NCBI RefSeq assembly: GCF_002368075.1
Contig: NZ_AP018314.1
Coordinates: forward strand, 1,154,514 to 1,218,513
Length of the DNA stretch: 64,000 nucleotides
Direction of reading: 5' to 3'
From: Sphaerospermopsis kisseleviana NIES-73
GTDB lineage: Bacteria; Cyanobacteriota; Cyanobacteriia; Cyanobacteriales; Nostocaceae
A model generated the notes under the pieces. That model had not been told where the DNA came from, did no database searches, and saw only the letters and a list, made by a program, of their open reading frames with translations. Positions 43,528 through 52,906 of the stretch are shown piece by piece; the stretch's first letter is position 1; every line of letters starts with the position of its first letter. The translations under genes were made by a program, and so were the position numbers.

Positions 43528-44967
43528 ATGAGCGCATCCGTCAAAACCTTAGTTAACCAACCTTACAAGTACGGTTTTGTCACCGACATCGAAACCGACA
43601 CCATCCCTCGTGGACTAAATGAAGACATTATTCGCTTAATTTCCGCTAAAAAAGAAGAACCGGAATTTATGCTAGAATTTCGTCTTCGTGCTTACCGTCA
43701 ATGGTTGAAGATGACCGAACCTACATGGCCTCATGTCACCTATCCACCTATTAATTATCAGGATATCATTTATTATTCCGCACCGAAACAAAAGAAAGAA
43801 AAACTCAACAGTTTGGATGAAGTTGATCCCACTTTATTGGAAACCTTCGAGAAATTAGGTATTCCTTTAAATGAACAAAAAAGATTAACTAATGTTGCTG
43901 TTGATGCAATTTTTGACAGTGTTTCTGTAGCGACTACTTATAAAGAAAAACTCGCTAAAGATGGCATTATTTTCTGTTCTATTTCCGAAGCATTACGGGA
44001 ACATCCAGAATTAGTAAAAAAATATCTGGGTAGTGTTGTACCTATTGCTGATAATTATTTTGCGGCTTTAAATTCCGCAGTATTCAGCGATGGCTCTTTT
44101 GTTTATATCCCCAAAGGTGTAAAATCACCAATGGAATTATCAACTTATTTCCGCATTAATTCCGGTGATACAGGACAGTTTGAAAGAACCTTAATTATTG
44201 CCGAAGATGATAGTTATGTTTCCTATTTAGAAGGTTGTACAGCACCGATGTACGACAGCAATCAATTACACGCTGCGGTTGTGGAATTGGTAGCTTTAAA
44301 TAATGCGGAAATTAAATATTCTACCGTGCAAAACTGGTACGCTGGGGATGAAAATGGTAAAGGTGGAATTTACAACTTTGTAACCAAGCGCGGTTTGTGT
44401 CAAGGTGTCAATTCTAAGATTTCTTGGACTCAAGTAGAAACCGGTTCTGCTATTACTTGGAAATATCCTAGCTGTGTGTTAGTTGGTGATAATTCTGTGG
44501 GTGAGTTCTACTCTGTTGCATTAACAAATCATAAGCAACAAGCTGATACTGGCACTAAGATGATTCATATTGGTAAAAACACTCGCAGTACAATTATTTC
44601 TAAAGGTATTTCTGCTGGAAAATCAAGTAATAGTTATCGTGGTTTGGTGAAGATTAATCCTACTGCGAAGGGTGCTAGAAATTATTCTCAATGTGATTCG
44701 ATGTTAATTGGGGATAATGCACAGGCTAATACTTTTCCTTATATTCAAGTTCAGAATAATACTGGAAAGGTTGAGCATGAAGCATCTACTTCTAAGATTG
44801 GTGAAGATCAATTATTCTTTTTTGCTCAACGTGGTATTTCCGCAGAAGATGCTATTTCTATGATGATTAGCGGTTTCTGTAAGGATGTTTTTAATCAGCT
44901 TCCTATGGAGTTTGCTGTTGAGGCTGATAAGTTATTGAGTTTGAAGTTGGAAGGTAGTGTGGGTTAA
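43528..44967 (+). CDS. sufB: Fe-S cluster assembly protein SufB
   Basis: The start at ATG 43528 ([20 protein letters not shown]) gives 479 residues, the usual length; the frame from 43456 would add an unsupported leader. The beta-helix scaffold region is intact, including [40 protein letters not shown] and [20 protein letters not shown]. SufB is the scaffold of the SufBCD complex on which clusters are built. It is the first gene of sufBCDS under SufR control. Confidence 0.97.
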   Translation: MSASVKTLVNQPYKYGFVTDIETDTIPRGLNEDIIRLISAKKEEPEFMLEFRLRAYRQWLKMTEPTWPHVTYPPINYQDIIYYSAPKQKKEKLNSLDEVDPTLLETFEKLGIPLNEQKRLTNVAVDAIFDSVSVATTYKEKLAKDGIIFCSISEALREHPELVKKYLGSVVPIADNYFAALNSAVFSDGSFVYIPKGVKSPMELSTYFRINSGDTGQFERTLIIAEDDSYVSYLEGCTAPMYDSNQLHAAVVELVALNNAEIKYSTVQNWYAGDENGKGGIYNFVTKRGLCQGVNSKISWTQVETGSAITWKYPSCVLVGDNSVGEFYSVALTNHKQQADTGTKMIHIGKNTRSTIISKGISAGKSSNSYRGLVKINPTAKGARNYSQCDSMLIGDNAQANTFPYIQVQNNTGKVEHEASTSKIGEDQLFFFAQRGISAEDAISMMISGFCKDVFNQLPMEFAVEADKLLSLKLEGSVG

Positions 44968-45050
44968 TCTGTTTTCTTTGAGGTTTTTTTTGAAACGAAC
45001 CGCAAAGTACGCAAAGTTCACAAAGAAAGAAGAGAGAAGAGAGAGAGAAC

Positions 45051-45836
45051 ATGATTATTGAAAATAGTGATTTGATTTTGTCTGTTAAGGATTTGAAGGC
45101 TGATGTTGATGGAACTCAAATTTTAAAGGGGTTAAATTTGGAGGTTCGCGCTGGTGAAGTTCACGCGATTATGGGTCCAAATGGTTCTGGTAAGAGTACG
45201 TTTTCTAAAGTGTTAGCGGGACATCCTGCTTATTCTGTGACTGGTGGTGAGGTGATTTTCCAAGGACAAAATCTTTTGGAAATGGAAGCGGAAGAACGCG
45301 CTAGAAGTGGTGTGTTTTTGGCTTTTCAATATCCTCTAGAAATTCCCGGTGTGAGCAATTTGGATTTTTTACGGGTTGCTTATAATTCTCGGAGAAAAGC
45401 TCAAGGTTTGGAAGAAGTTGACGCTTTCGATTTTGATGATTTGGTTGAAGAAAAGTTGGAAGTTGTGAAAATGAATCCTTCTTTTCTCAATCGTAGTGTG
45501 AATGAGGGTTTTTCTGGTGGTGAGAAAAAGCGGAATGAAATTCTGCAAATGGCTATTTTAGAACCTAAGTTAGCAATTTTGGATGAAACTGATTCTGGTT
45601 TAGATATTGATGCTCTGAAAATTGTTGCTAATGGGGTGAATCAGTTAACTAATGCTGAAAATGCCACAATTATGATTACTCACTATCAGCGTCTTCTTGA
45701 TTATATTGTCCCTGATTTTGTTCATGTAATGGCTCAAGGACGCATTATTAGAAGTGGTGGTAAAGAGTTAGCTTTAGAGTTAGAATCTCGTGGTTATGAT
45801 TGGGTGTTGGAAGAAGCTTTAGGAGTAGGTGTGTAA
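45051..45836 (+). CDS. sufC: Fe-S cluster assembly ATPase SufC
   Basis: The 261-residue ABC-type ATPase has Walker A in [20 protein letters not shown], signature [20 protein letters not shown], Walker [21 protein letters not shown] and the switch His in [12 protein letters not shown]. It powers shape changes of SufBCD during cluster assembly. An ACCGCAAAGTACGCAAAG repeat lies between sufB and sufC. The sufD start follows 2 bp after its stop. Confidence 0.97.
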   Translation: MIIENSDLILSVKDLKADVDGTQILKGLNLEVRAGEVHAIMGPNGSGKSTFSKVLAGHPAYSVTGGEVIFQGQNLLEMEAEERARSGVFLAFQYPLEIPGVSNLDFLRVAYNSRRKAQGLEEVDAFDFDDLVEEKLEVVKMNPSFLNRSVNEGFSGGEKKRNEILQMAILEPKLAILDETDSGLDIDALKIVANGVNQLTNAENATIMITHYQRLLDYIVPDFVHVMAQGRIIRSGGKELALELESRGYDWVLEEALGVGV

Positions 45837-45838
45837 TC

Positions 45839-47215
45839 ATGAATATTGATGTTTCTCCTAGTTCTATTTCTAATTCTTTGTTAAATCGAGATGCTTTTTT
45901 AACTGGTTTATTAAATCAGGTTTCTGCATCTGAAAAAAGCGGTTGGGTACAACAAATTAAGAATGATGCTGTTAAGTGGGTACGTCATTCTGTTATTCCC
46001 AACACCCGCGATGAAGAATGGCGTTTTACTGATTTATCTCCACTGAAAGAGGTAAGTTTTAATGTAGGGACAATTCATGAATTGTCCCTACCAGATGATT
46101 TTGCTTTACCTGAAGTTGCTCACCGTTTGGTTTTTGTAAATGGTGTTTTTGCAGCGAATTTATCTGATACTGAAAATTTACCTGCTGGTTTAAAGGTTGG
46201 TAATTTAGATGTTTTAGATGATGATGTTGCTCAGGAATATTTAGCACAGCCCTTCTACTTCGCTCAGGACAAGTCTGAGGTAACAAGGGATGTTTTTACT
46301 GCTCTGAATACTGTCGGTTTAAATGATGTCGCAGTGGTTTGGGTGGGTAAAAATGTGGTTGTAGAAAATCCCATTCATCTGTTATTTATTTCTGTTGCTG
46401 GTGAGTCAGCTATTATTTCTCAACCTCGTTGTTTGGTAATAGCTGAAAGTAATTCTCAGGTGAGTTTGATTGAAGAGTATGTTACAGGTATTGGAGAATA
46501 TTTAACAGGCAAGATGCCTGTTCCACAAGAGGAGCAAGTTTACTTTAATAATAGTGTGACGGAAATCTGGGTAAATGAAAATGCTCAGGTTAATCACAAT
46601 AGAATTGTGTTAGAAAGTAATGCTGCTTTTCACATTAGCAAAACTGCGGTAACACAAGCGCGGTATAGTCGTTATACTTGTAATACTGTAACAATTGGTG
46701 GTAAAATTTCCCGTCATAATTTGGAGATTTTACAAACAGGAGAACAAACAGAAACAACACTCAATGGTTTAACAGTTATTGGTGATAAACAATTAGCTGA
46801 TACTCACAGTGCTATATCCTTAAATCATCCGCATGGTGTTAGTAAACAACTACACAAGTGCATTATAGGCGATCGCGCTCATGGAGTATTTAACGGTAAA
46901 ATTTTCGTTCCCAAACCCGCACAATTAACCGACGCTGCACAATTAAACCGCAACTTATTGTTATCATCAAAAGCCAGAGTTGACACCAAACCCCAACTAG
47001 AAATAACCGCAGATAACGTTAAATGCGCTCACGGTGCAACCGTCAGTCAATTGGAAGACGATGAAATCTTCTACTTGCAAAGTCGCGGAATAGATGAAAC
47101 CGACGCACGCAAACTATTAGTTAACGCCTTCGCAGCAGAAATTATTAACTTAATTCCTGTTTCATCATTGAGAGAAAAACTGTTAAAAACAGTCGTCGCT
47201 CTCACAAGTAAGTAA
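45839..47215 (+). CDS. sufD: Fe-S cluster assembly protein SufD, with repeat-derived insertions
   Basis: From ATG 45839 the protein has 458 residues. SufD features are present: NTRDEEWRFTDLSPLKEVSF near the N-terminus and the C-terminal CAHGATVSQLEDDEIFYLQS with RGIDETDARKLLVNAF. It pairs with SufB in the SufBC2D complex. Three stretches derive from interspersed repeats and keep the frame: VGTIHELSLP (46064-46091), the reverse of the CPERSRR-type repeat (46247-46275), and LTGKMPVPQ (46505-46530). The catalytic and contact regions near the C-terminus are not touched, so it is probably functional. Confidence 0.95.
   Translation: MNIDVSPSSISNSLLNRDAFLTGLLNQVSASEKSGWVQQIKNDAVKWVRHSVIPNTRDEEWRFTDLSPLKEVSFNVGTIHELSLPDDFALPEVAHRLVFVNGVFAANLSDTENLPAGLKVGNLDVLDDDVAQEYLAQPFYFAQDKSEVTRDVFTALNTVGLNDVAVVWVGKNVVVENPIHLLFISVAGESAIISQPRCLVIAESNSQVSLIEEYVTGIGEYLTGKMPVPQEEQVYFNNSVTEIWVNENAQVNHNRIVLESNAAFHISKTAVTQARYSRYTCNTVTIGGKISRHNLEILQTGEQTETTLNGLTVIGDKQLADTHSAISLNHPHGVSKQLHKCIIGDRAHGVFNGKIFVPKPAQLTDAAQLNRNLLLSSKARVDTKPQLEITADNVKCAHGATVSQLEDDEIFYLQSRGIDETDARKLLVNAFAAEIINLIPVSSLREKLLKTVVALTSK
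46064..46091. repeat. Perfect 28-bp palindrome inside sufD
   Basis: GTAGGGACAATTCATGAATTGTCCCTAC reads the same on both strands (first half 46064-46077, second half its complement). It is the same design as 1956-1983 with paired base changes, and is translated in frame. Confidence 0.9.
46247..46275. repeat. CTTGTCCTGAGC...CGAAGGG-type repeat copy inside sufD
   Basis: The minus strand reads CTTGTCCTGAGCGAAGTAGAAGGG here, against CTTGTCCTGAGCGTAGTCGAAGGG-like text at about 63578-63601 and at the 56949 array. Confidence 0.65.
46505..46521. repeat. Hairpin repeat ACAGGCA-AGA-TGCCTGT inside sufD
   Basis: Seven-base arms 46505-46511 and 46515-46521 flank AGA; it continues into TCCACA. Its translation, LTGKMPVPQ, is a peptide seen in many unrelated cyanobacterial proteins as a repeat product (from memory). 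Confidence 0.75.
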
Positions 47216-47223
47216 AGCATTGT

Positions 47224-47292
47224 AAGTTCGTAGTGAGCGATTCATCGCTCAAACATAAAGATTTTAAGGACTAAAGTCCTTACTACGAACTT
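47224..47292. repeat. Three-armed palindromic repeat in the sufD-sufS spacer
   Basis: Outer arms AAGTTCGTAGT (47224-47234) and ACTACGAACTT (47282-47292) enclose two hairpins, GAGCGAT-TC-ATCGCTC (47235-47250) and AAGGACT-AA-AGTCCTT (47266-47281). The transcript would fold as a three-way junction. Confidence 0.85.
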
Positions 47293-47364
47293 TATATTTT
47301 CTGTTGAATTGTCGAATTTCTAAAATTTAGAAATTATTCTGTACTCCTGAAATACTTATTAAAA

Positions 47365-48630
47365 ATGACATTCACTTCTACCAAAACCCTCGCTGATAAA
47401 GTTCGCCAAGACTTCCCAATATTACATCAAGAAGTCCACGGTAAACCCCTCGTTTACCTCGATAACGCTGCAACTTCCCAAAAACCATTATCAGTATTAA
47501 ACGCATGGCGTGATTATTACGAACAATATAACGCCAACGTGCATCGCGGCGCACATTATTTAAGTGCCAAAGCTACCGACGCTTACGAAGCAGCAAGAGA
47601 CAAAGTAGCTAATTTTATTAACGCCAAATCTCGCCAAGAAATTGTTTTTACACGCAACGCTAGTGAAGCTATTAACCTAGTTGCTTACAGTTGGGGAATG
47701 AACAACTTACAACCGGGAGACGAAATAATTCTCTCAGTTATGGAACACCATAGTAATATAGTTCCTTGGCAATTTGTCGCTCAAAAAACAGGTGCAGTTT
47801 TAAAATTTGTCGAACTCACTCCAGAAGAAACCTTTGATTTTGAACAGTTTAAAAAACTGATTTCCGAAAAAACAAAACTCGTTTCTATAGTTCATATTTC
47901 TAATACCTTGGGTTGTATTAACCCAGTTAAAGAAATAGCTGAAATTGCTCACCAATACGGTGCAAAATTCTTAATGGATGCTTGCCAAAGTGTCCCCCAT
48001 ACTCCTATTAATGTCCAAGAAATTGACTGTGATTGGTTGGTAGCTTCTGGACATAAAATGTTAGCTCCCACTGGTATTGGTTTCTTATATGGGAAATTAG
48101 AATTATTAGAAGCAATGCCGCCATTTTTTGGTGGTGGAGAAATGATTGCAGAGGTGTATTTAGACCATTCCACCTATGCAGAATTACCCCACAAATTTGA
48201 AGCCGGTACACCTGCTATTGGTGAGGCGATCGCCCTGGGTGCAGCTATAGATTATTTAACTAACATTGGTATGGATAAAATTCATGCTTATGAAGCGGAA
48301 TTAACAGCCTATTTATTCGATCAATTAGCCCAAATACCTCAAATCAGAATCTACGGACCAAAACCCGATGCTCACGGTGAAGGTAGAGCCGCTTTAGCAG
48401 CTTTTACAGCTTCCGAAGTTCACGCCAATGATTTAGCAACTTTGTTAGATCAAGAAGGTGTTGCTATTCGTTCTGGACATCATTGTACCCAACCTTTACA
48501 CCGTCATTTAGGTTTAGCGGGAACTGCACGAGTCAGTTTATCTTTTTACAATACCCGTGAAGAAATTGATGTTTTTATCAAAGCTTTGAAGGAAACTTTA
48601 GATTTCTTTGCTAGTGTGTTTGGTGAATAG
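47365..48630 (+). CDS. sufS: Cysteine desulfurase SufS
   Basis: The 421-residue PLP enzyme begins with [20 protein letters not shown] and has the PLP lysine in [40 protein letters not shown] and the catalytic Cys loop [18 protein letters not shown]. It is a group II (SufS/CsdA) desulfurase that gives sulfur for SufBCD. It closes the suf operon and is followed by a strong terminator. Confidence 0.96.
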   Translation: MTFTSTKTLADKVRQDFPILHQEVHGKPLVYLDNAATSQKPLSVLNAWRDYYEQYNANVHRGAHYLSAKATDAYEAARDKVANFINAKSRQEIVFTRNASEAINLVAYSWGMNNLQPGDEIILSVMEHHSNIVPWQFVAQKTGAVLKFVELTPEETFDFEQFKKLISEKTKLVSIVHISNTLGCINPVKEIAEIAHQYGAKFLMDACQSVPHTPINVQEIDCDWLVASGHKMLAPTGIGFLYGKLELLEAMPPFFGGGEMIAEVYLDHSTYAELPHKFEAGTPAIGEAIALGAAIDYLTNIGMDKIHAYEAELTAYLFDQLAQIPQIRIYGPKPDAHGEGRAALAAFTASEVHANDLATLLDQEGVAIRSGHHCTQPLHRHLGLAGTARVSLSFYNTREEIDVFIKALKETLDFFASVFGE

Positions 48631-48645
48631 ATAAATAATATTTTG

Positions 48646-48668
48646 GGTGGGCAATGCCCACCTTTTTT
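48646..48668 (+). terminator. Rho-independent-type terminator after sufS
   Basis: GGTGGGC (48646-48652), AAT, GCCCACC (48656-48662), then TTTTTT (48663-48668). It lies 15 bp after the sufS stop codon. Confidence 0.85.
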
Positions 48669-48730
48669 ATTTCTCACGCAGAGGCGCAGAGGAGCAGAGA
48701 TAATATTAATTGCTTCTGGAGAAGATAGTT

Positions 48731-49330
48731 ATGTCATACAGTGAATTTACTCTAGACAAAGTTAGAAAATCCTTTGCTTTAACTATTATAGATAAAGTTA
48801 ATATTTTTGCTTCTATTCCAGAAATTGAATGTCCAGCTTTATTAGCAGAGTTATTACAAGAAAATGTCCCTTTAGCACTTGCAAGTAATACGGAAAAATC
48901 ACGTTCTGAAATGATAATTGCACCGATTTTAATTAGTGTGAGAAAGTATTTAAAAAATCAAATTAGTCTATTTTCTGGTATTGATTTTACTGTAGATAGT
49001 GAAAAGGGATTAAATGGTAATTGTGATTTTATTATTAGTCGTTCCCCAGAATTATTAATTGTTAATGCTCCTGTGGTGACAATTGTAGAAGCAAAAAAAG
49101 AAAATATTAATGCAGGTTTAGGACAATGTGTAGCAGAAATGATCGCTGCTAGAATGTTTAATGAACGGGAGGGTAATAACATTCAAACAATTTATGGAAC
49201 TGTTACTACTGGAACTAACTGGAAATTTTTAAAACTTATTGATCAAGTGGTAGAAATTGACTTGAGCGAATATTATATTAATAATATCGGTAAAATTTTA
49301 GGTATTTTATCTAGTATCGTGACAGAATAG
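48731..49330 (+). CDS. Hypothetical protein with PD-(D/E)xK nuclease-like core
   Basis: From ATG 48731 ([20 protein letters not shown]) the protein has 199 residues. A plausible nuclease core is [12 protein letters not shown] (Asp), then [20 protein letters not shown] (E-x-K) and a following Gln/Glu helix; this order is that of PD-(D/E)xK enzymes. The family is a cyanobacterial hypothetical group and its activity is unproven. It lies just after the suf terminator and before the Imm1-like gene. Confidence 0.65.
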   Translation: MSYSEFTLDKVRKSFALTIIDKVNIFASIPEIECPALLAELLQENVPLALASNTEKSRSEMIIAPILISVRKYLKNQISLFSGIDFTVDSEKGLNGNCDFIISRSPELLIVNAPVVTIVEAKKENINAGLGQCVAEMIAARMFNEREGNNIQTIYGTVTTGTNWKFLKLIDQVVEIDLSEYYINNIGKILGILSSIVTE

Positions 49331-49444
49331 GTATTGTAAATAATAAAGTTTTAGTGTAACATTTTAACTCAAGGAATTAGAAATTATTACTCCCAGTGGC
49401 AGCAAAACAATTATAGTACAAGCACCAAAGACAAGGAGGTAATT

Positions 49445-50005
49445 ATGTTTGTCACCCAATTATATACAGACAATTGGACAGGTAACAAAAATGAAGAAAA
49501 TGTCATTAAAAATCCTACTTTGCGACAAATAGAAGCAGCTATTTTTGACTTAGATGGTAAGATTAAAACTTTAGTCAGTTTAGAAGCTGATGATGATAGT
49601 TATATGATGATTGGAGGAGGTAAATCCGGGTTTTCTGGTAAATACGTTGTTACAGCAACTTTAGACAACTATAATTTTTATTCTCTTTTAGATCAGCCAC
49701 GCTACGATATATCTAAGCTTTCTCATTCTTATAAAAGAGTCATAACTTTAATTAAACTTTCTGATCAGCTAAAAAAACAAAAAAATAAAGATTCTCAGAA
49801 AGATAAAATTATTGTAGTTACACCTGAATTATCAATCTCTAAGCCAATAAAAAAATTAGTTGTTGGCGGTCAACTTGGTAATTATCCTTCTCAGATGTGT
49901 GTTAATTTACCCCAATGTTTAATAGCTGCAATCACTTTTGCTGAATCTGGTGAACTCGAATCTTTATTTACTTGGGAAAAAGATGAATCTTTGGTTAATG
50001 TATAA
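49445..50005 (+). CDS. Imm1-like immunity protein
   Basis: The 186-residue protein has NPTLRQIEAAIFDLDGKIKT, LVSLEADDDSYMMIGGGKSG and KYVVTATLDNYNFYSLLDQP, the pattern of Imm1 immunity proteins. A good ribosome site (caaggaggtaatt) precedes the ATG. Imm1 proteins usually neutralise deaminase-type toxins delivered between cells; no intact toxin gene lies next to it. A 24-codon open tract ending 2 bp upstream may be the tail of a lost gene. Confidence 0.7.
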   Translation: MFVTQLYTDNWTGNKNEENVIKNPTLRQIEAAIFDLDGKIKTLVSLEADDDSYMMIGGGKSGFSGKYVVTATLDNYNFYSLLDQPRYDISKLSHSYKRVITLIKLSDQLKKQKNKDSQKDKIIVVTPELSISKPIKKLVVGGQLGNYPSQMCVNLPQCLIAAITFAESGELESLFTWEKDESLVNV

Positions 50006-50026
50006 AAAGTAAATCATTTTTTATTA

Positions 50027-50665
50027 ATGACTATGCTTCTCCAATCAACACCCGCAGAACAAAGAACAGTTTTATATGACGTTAGTTGGGATACCTTTGA
50101 ATCCTTGCTCAAAGATACAGGTGAAAATAGAGGTTCTCGCTTTGCTTATGACTGCGGTACTTTAGAAATTATGACTCCACTATTTGAACACGAAAACCCA
50201 AAAATTCAATTTGATAGATTGATATTTGCTTTAGCTGAAGTATTAGATACAGAATTAATAAGTGCTGGATCTACTACATTAAAACGTAAAATAAATAAAA
50301 AAGGCATTGAACCAGATACTTGTTATTATATCCAAAATGAACCAGCTATCAGAGGTAAAGAAACTTTAAATTTAGAAATAGATCCTCCTCCAGATTTAGC
50401 AATTGAAATTGATATTACTAGCAGTTCTGTAAATAAGTTTAATATTTACGCTGCGTTAGGTGTGGCTGAACTTTGGAGATATGACGGTGATGTTTTGAAG
50501 TTTTATCAATTGTTAGAAGGCGAGTATATTGAAATTAATTTTAGTGTTGCTTTTCCTGTGATTTCTGTTAGTGATATGACTAGATTCATTCAGCAGAGTA
50601 AAAATATGGGTGAAATTGCTTTGTTAAAATCTTTCCGTGCTTGGGTGAGAGGTAAGATCGGTTAG
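50027..50665 (+). CDS. Uma2-family (DUF820) endonuclease-like protein
   Basis: The 212-residue protein is close to that at 14714-15352: same length, VSWDTFESLLKDTGENRGSR, LEIMTPLFEHENPKIQFDRL, EPDTCYYIQNEPAIRGKE and DPPPDLAIEIDITSSSVNKF. The start codon is 22 bp after the Imm1-like gene, so the two may share a transcript. Function unknown. Confidence 0.85.
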   Translation: MTMLLQSTPAEQRTVLYDVSWDTFESLLKDTGENRGSRFAYDCGTLEIMTPLFEHENPKIQFDRLIFALAEVLDTELISAGSTTLKRKINKKGIEPDTCYYIQNEPAIRGKETLNLEIDPPPDLAIEIDITSSSVNKFNIYAALGVAELWRYDGDVLKFYQLLEGEYIEINFSVAFPVISVSDMTRFIQQSKNMGEIALLKSFRAWVRGKIG

Positions 50666-50859
50666 CTCTTAATCCAAAAAACCGAGAAAAAGATTGATTT
50701 TATCTGTATCAATAATACTCTACCTCTTATAGTAACCAAAAGGCATAATAGAAATTCTGCCATCTGACACATGAATTACCTTCAAAAACCACTTATTGTC
50801 AATTAATAAATGGGACAGAACCCTTAACTAAATCAATAATGTAAGTGAGGTAAGTTTCA

Positions 50860-51111
50860 ATGTTTAATTTACTGGAAGAACTATCCACAAATGCACAAGA
50901 GTTGTTAGTTGGAGGACAAGGACAAGAACAACAAATGCCACAAATACCACAAATACCACAAATACCAGGACAACAAGGACAAGGACAAAGTAGTTCTCCT
51001 AGACCCCCTCAGACATCAGGAGGAGCAACTGGGTTTATAGTTCCTGACAACAACCCAGAGAGCTACTTCACCTGGAGACTAGACAAAGCACCACAAATGT
51101 CCGGTCAGTAA
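50860..51111 (+). CDS. Candidate double-glycine-leader peptide (bacteriocin/RiPP precursor-like)
   Basis: The 83-residue protein starts MFNLLEELSTNAQELLVGGQ, which matches the form of double-glycine leaders (amphipathic, ELxxxxQELLxGG) with cleavage expected after GG at residue 19. The rest is Gln/Pro/Gly/Ser-rich with PQIPQIPQIP encoded by a 9-bp tandem repeat (about 50936-50970), and no cysteine. A terminator hairpin follows. No peptidase-transporter gene is nearby; the CPBP protease gene downstream is the only processing candidate. It could be another secreted peptide type. Confidence 0.6.
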   Translation: MFNLLEELSTNAQELLVGGQGQEQQMPQIPQIPQIPGQQGQGQSSSPRPPQTSGGATGFIVPDNNPESYFTWRLDKAPQMSGQ

Positions 51112-51158
51112 ATCTACTCCATACTAAACTAAGGTAAACGACATTTTTGATCACAAAT

Positions 51159-51177
51159 CCCCCGCAAGATGCGGGGG
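51159..51177 (+). terminator. GC-rich hairpin after the leader-peptide gene
   Basis: CCCCCGCA (51159-51166), AGA, TGCGGGGG (51170-51177). It lies 47 bp after the stop codon. The T-tract is weak (taattatgtg), so strength as terminator is moderate. Confidence 0.6.
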
Positions 51178-51334
51178 TAATTATGTGTCAATTCCCTTCA
51201 CCCCTGCTGTCATAAAAATTAGATATTTTTAGATATTTTTTGATTTAGAAGTCCCTTATCCCCCCCAACCTGCCAGATTATCTTATAATTGCCAAGGGGC
51301 GATCGCTCTCTACAGGTAAGTTCAAGGGGGATAG

Positions 51335-52906
51335 ATGTCACGTAAACGGTTGCTGTTAACTGCGCTAACATTGTTAGCGATTATGTTGTCCGGCTTGTCT
51401 TTATTTGCTAGTTGGCAAAAACCTCAGTTTCAAAGTCGTTTGGAACTGTACCAAACGAATATTGTCTTGCAAGCCCAAGCATGGCAACCAGAAGATAGCA
51501 ACGACGAGAGTTTTCAAGCTCTTCGGGCAGCAATAGTAGGTGATAAACCCCTAGAAAGTGCAGCCAAGCAATATCTAGAGGCGCGTGAGTCTGTAAAAAC
51601 AAACTTGGATAAAACCAAAAACCAACTGGACAAGCTTCGCGCTCAAGATATTACCGCTGTCACACCTGCCAAACCCCTACCAAATGAACCCCTGGAAACC
51701 AAAACCTCTCCCCAACAACAACAAAAAGAGCTAGAGAAGTCTATCAGCAAACTGCAAAAATTGCGGGATGAATTAGACTTACGCTTAGGAATATTACAAG
51801 CACAGCAAGGGGAAACAGATAAAGCCCAAAAAACTTGGAGTCAAGTACAAGAACCCTCTGAAACCGAATTTACCGCCACCGCTAACGTCCTTAGTGGACT
51901 ATGGAGCAACCCGCCGCGTCTACTCCCAAATGCTCAACCACTGATACAAAAAAATTTAGAAGGTTGGTTTCGCTCCACGGCTTTAACTCAGCTTTACCAA
52001 CTCCAACAACGTCAAGCTGCTTTAGCAGATGTTCAGGCTGCACAACAAGCAGCCGCTACCGATGCAGTATTAAAATTAGCCTTAATTGCCACTATTCCCA
52101 GCTTAACAGCTTTTATTGGTCTAATCTTACTAATAGCTTTAATTATTCAGCTTTTACTCAAGGGCAGAGAGTCTATCTTAGCGACAAATGCCCAAAAGCC
52201 TTGGTCAACTCCTTGGAATGTGGAAACAATTTTACAGGTTTTTGTCCTGGGATTTTTCTTGATGGGACAATTATTTATACCTGAATTGTTAACCCTCCTC
52301 CCTATCTCCCGTTCCTCGGATAATGTGCGAGTTCAGGCTTTTTCTGTCTTGGTGAGTTATGTAATGGTTGCCTTGGGTGCGCTCTCAGTGCTGTATTTTT
52401 CTATTAAACGTTATTTTCCCTTACCAGAAGATTGGTTTCGCTTCCGGTTTTTCAGTAATTGGTTTTTCTGGGGACTGGGTGGCTACTGCACAGCTTTACC
52501 CATAGTCGTCATAGTATCATTAATCAATCAACAACTATGGAACGGACAAGGCGGAAGCAACCCCCTGTTACAATTGGCGCTAGAAAGCAGAGATGATGTA
52601 GCATTGGGAATATTTTTCTTTACTGCGGCCATAGCAGCGCCATTTTTTGAGGAATTTCTATTTCGTGGGTTTTTATTACCCTCCCTCACTCGTTATTTAC
52701 CTGTTTGGAGTGCAATTTTTTTGAGTAGTTTGTTATTTGCTGCTGCTCACCTCAGCTTATCGGAAATTTTGCCACTCACAGCATTAGGCATGGTTTTAGG
52801 AATAGTATACACGCGATCGCGCAATCTTCTCGCTCCCATGCTCCTCCACGGACTTTGGAATAGTGGTACTTTGCTCAGTTTATTTCTTTTGGGCAGCAAT
52901 AATTAA
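51335..52906 (+). CDS. CPBP-family intramembrane glutamic endopeptidase with N-terminal coiled coil
   Basis: The 523-residue protein has an N-terminal membrane segment (about 7-26), a soluble coiled-coil region to about residue 245, then six to eight membrane helices. The CPBP motifs are present: APFFEEFLFRGFLLPSLTRY (EExxFRG) and LLFAAAHLSLSE with the second-motif His. Cyanobacterial proteins of this length are widespread and not tied to bacteriocins, so the link to the upstream peptide is only positional. A HIP1-like GCGATCGC lies in its upstream region at 51299. Confidence 0.88.
   Translation: MSRKRLLLTALTLLAIMLSGLSLFASWQKPQFQSRLELYQTNIVLQAQAWQPEDSNDESFQALRAAIVGDKPLESAAKQYLEARESVKTNLDKTKNQLDKLRAQDITAVTPAKPLPNEPLETKTSPQQQQKELEKSISKLQKLRDELDLRLGILQAQQGETDKAQKTWSQVQEPSETEFTATANVLSGLWSNPPRLLPNAQPLIQKNLEGWFRSTALTQLYQLQQRQAALADVQAAQQAAATDAVLKLALIATIPSLTAFIGLILLIALIIQLLLKGRESILATNAQKPWSTPWNVETILQVFVLGFFLMGQLFIPELLTLLPISRSSDNVRVQAFSVLVSYVMVALGALSVLYFSIKRYFPLPEDWFRFRFFSNWFFWGLGGYCTALPIVVIVSLINQQLWNGQGGSNPLLQLALESRDDVALGIFFFTAAIAAPFFEEFLFRGFLLPSLTRYLPVWSAIFLSSLLFAAAHLSLSEILPLTALGMVLGIVYTRSRNLLAPMLLHGLWNSGTLLSLFLLGSNN

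Noticed and set aside
46059..46286. Minus-strand frame inside sufD with CPERSRR peptide
   Set aside because: It is antisense to sufD; useful only as evidence that a repeat lies there.
49368..49442. A separate small gene before the Imm1-like gene
   Set aside because: No start codon within the open stretch; kept only as a possible relic under findings.
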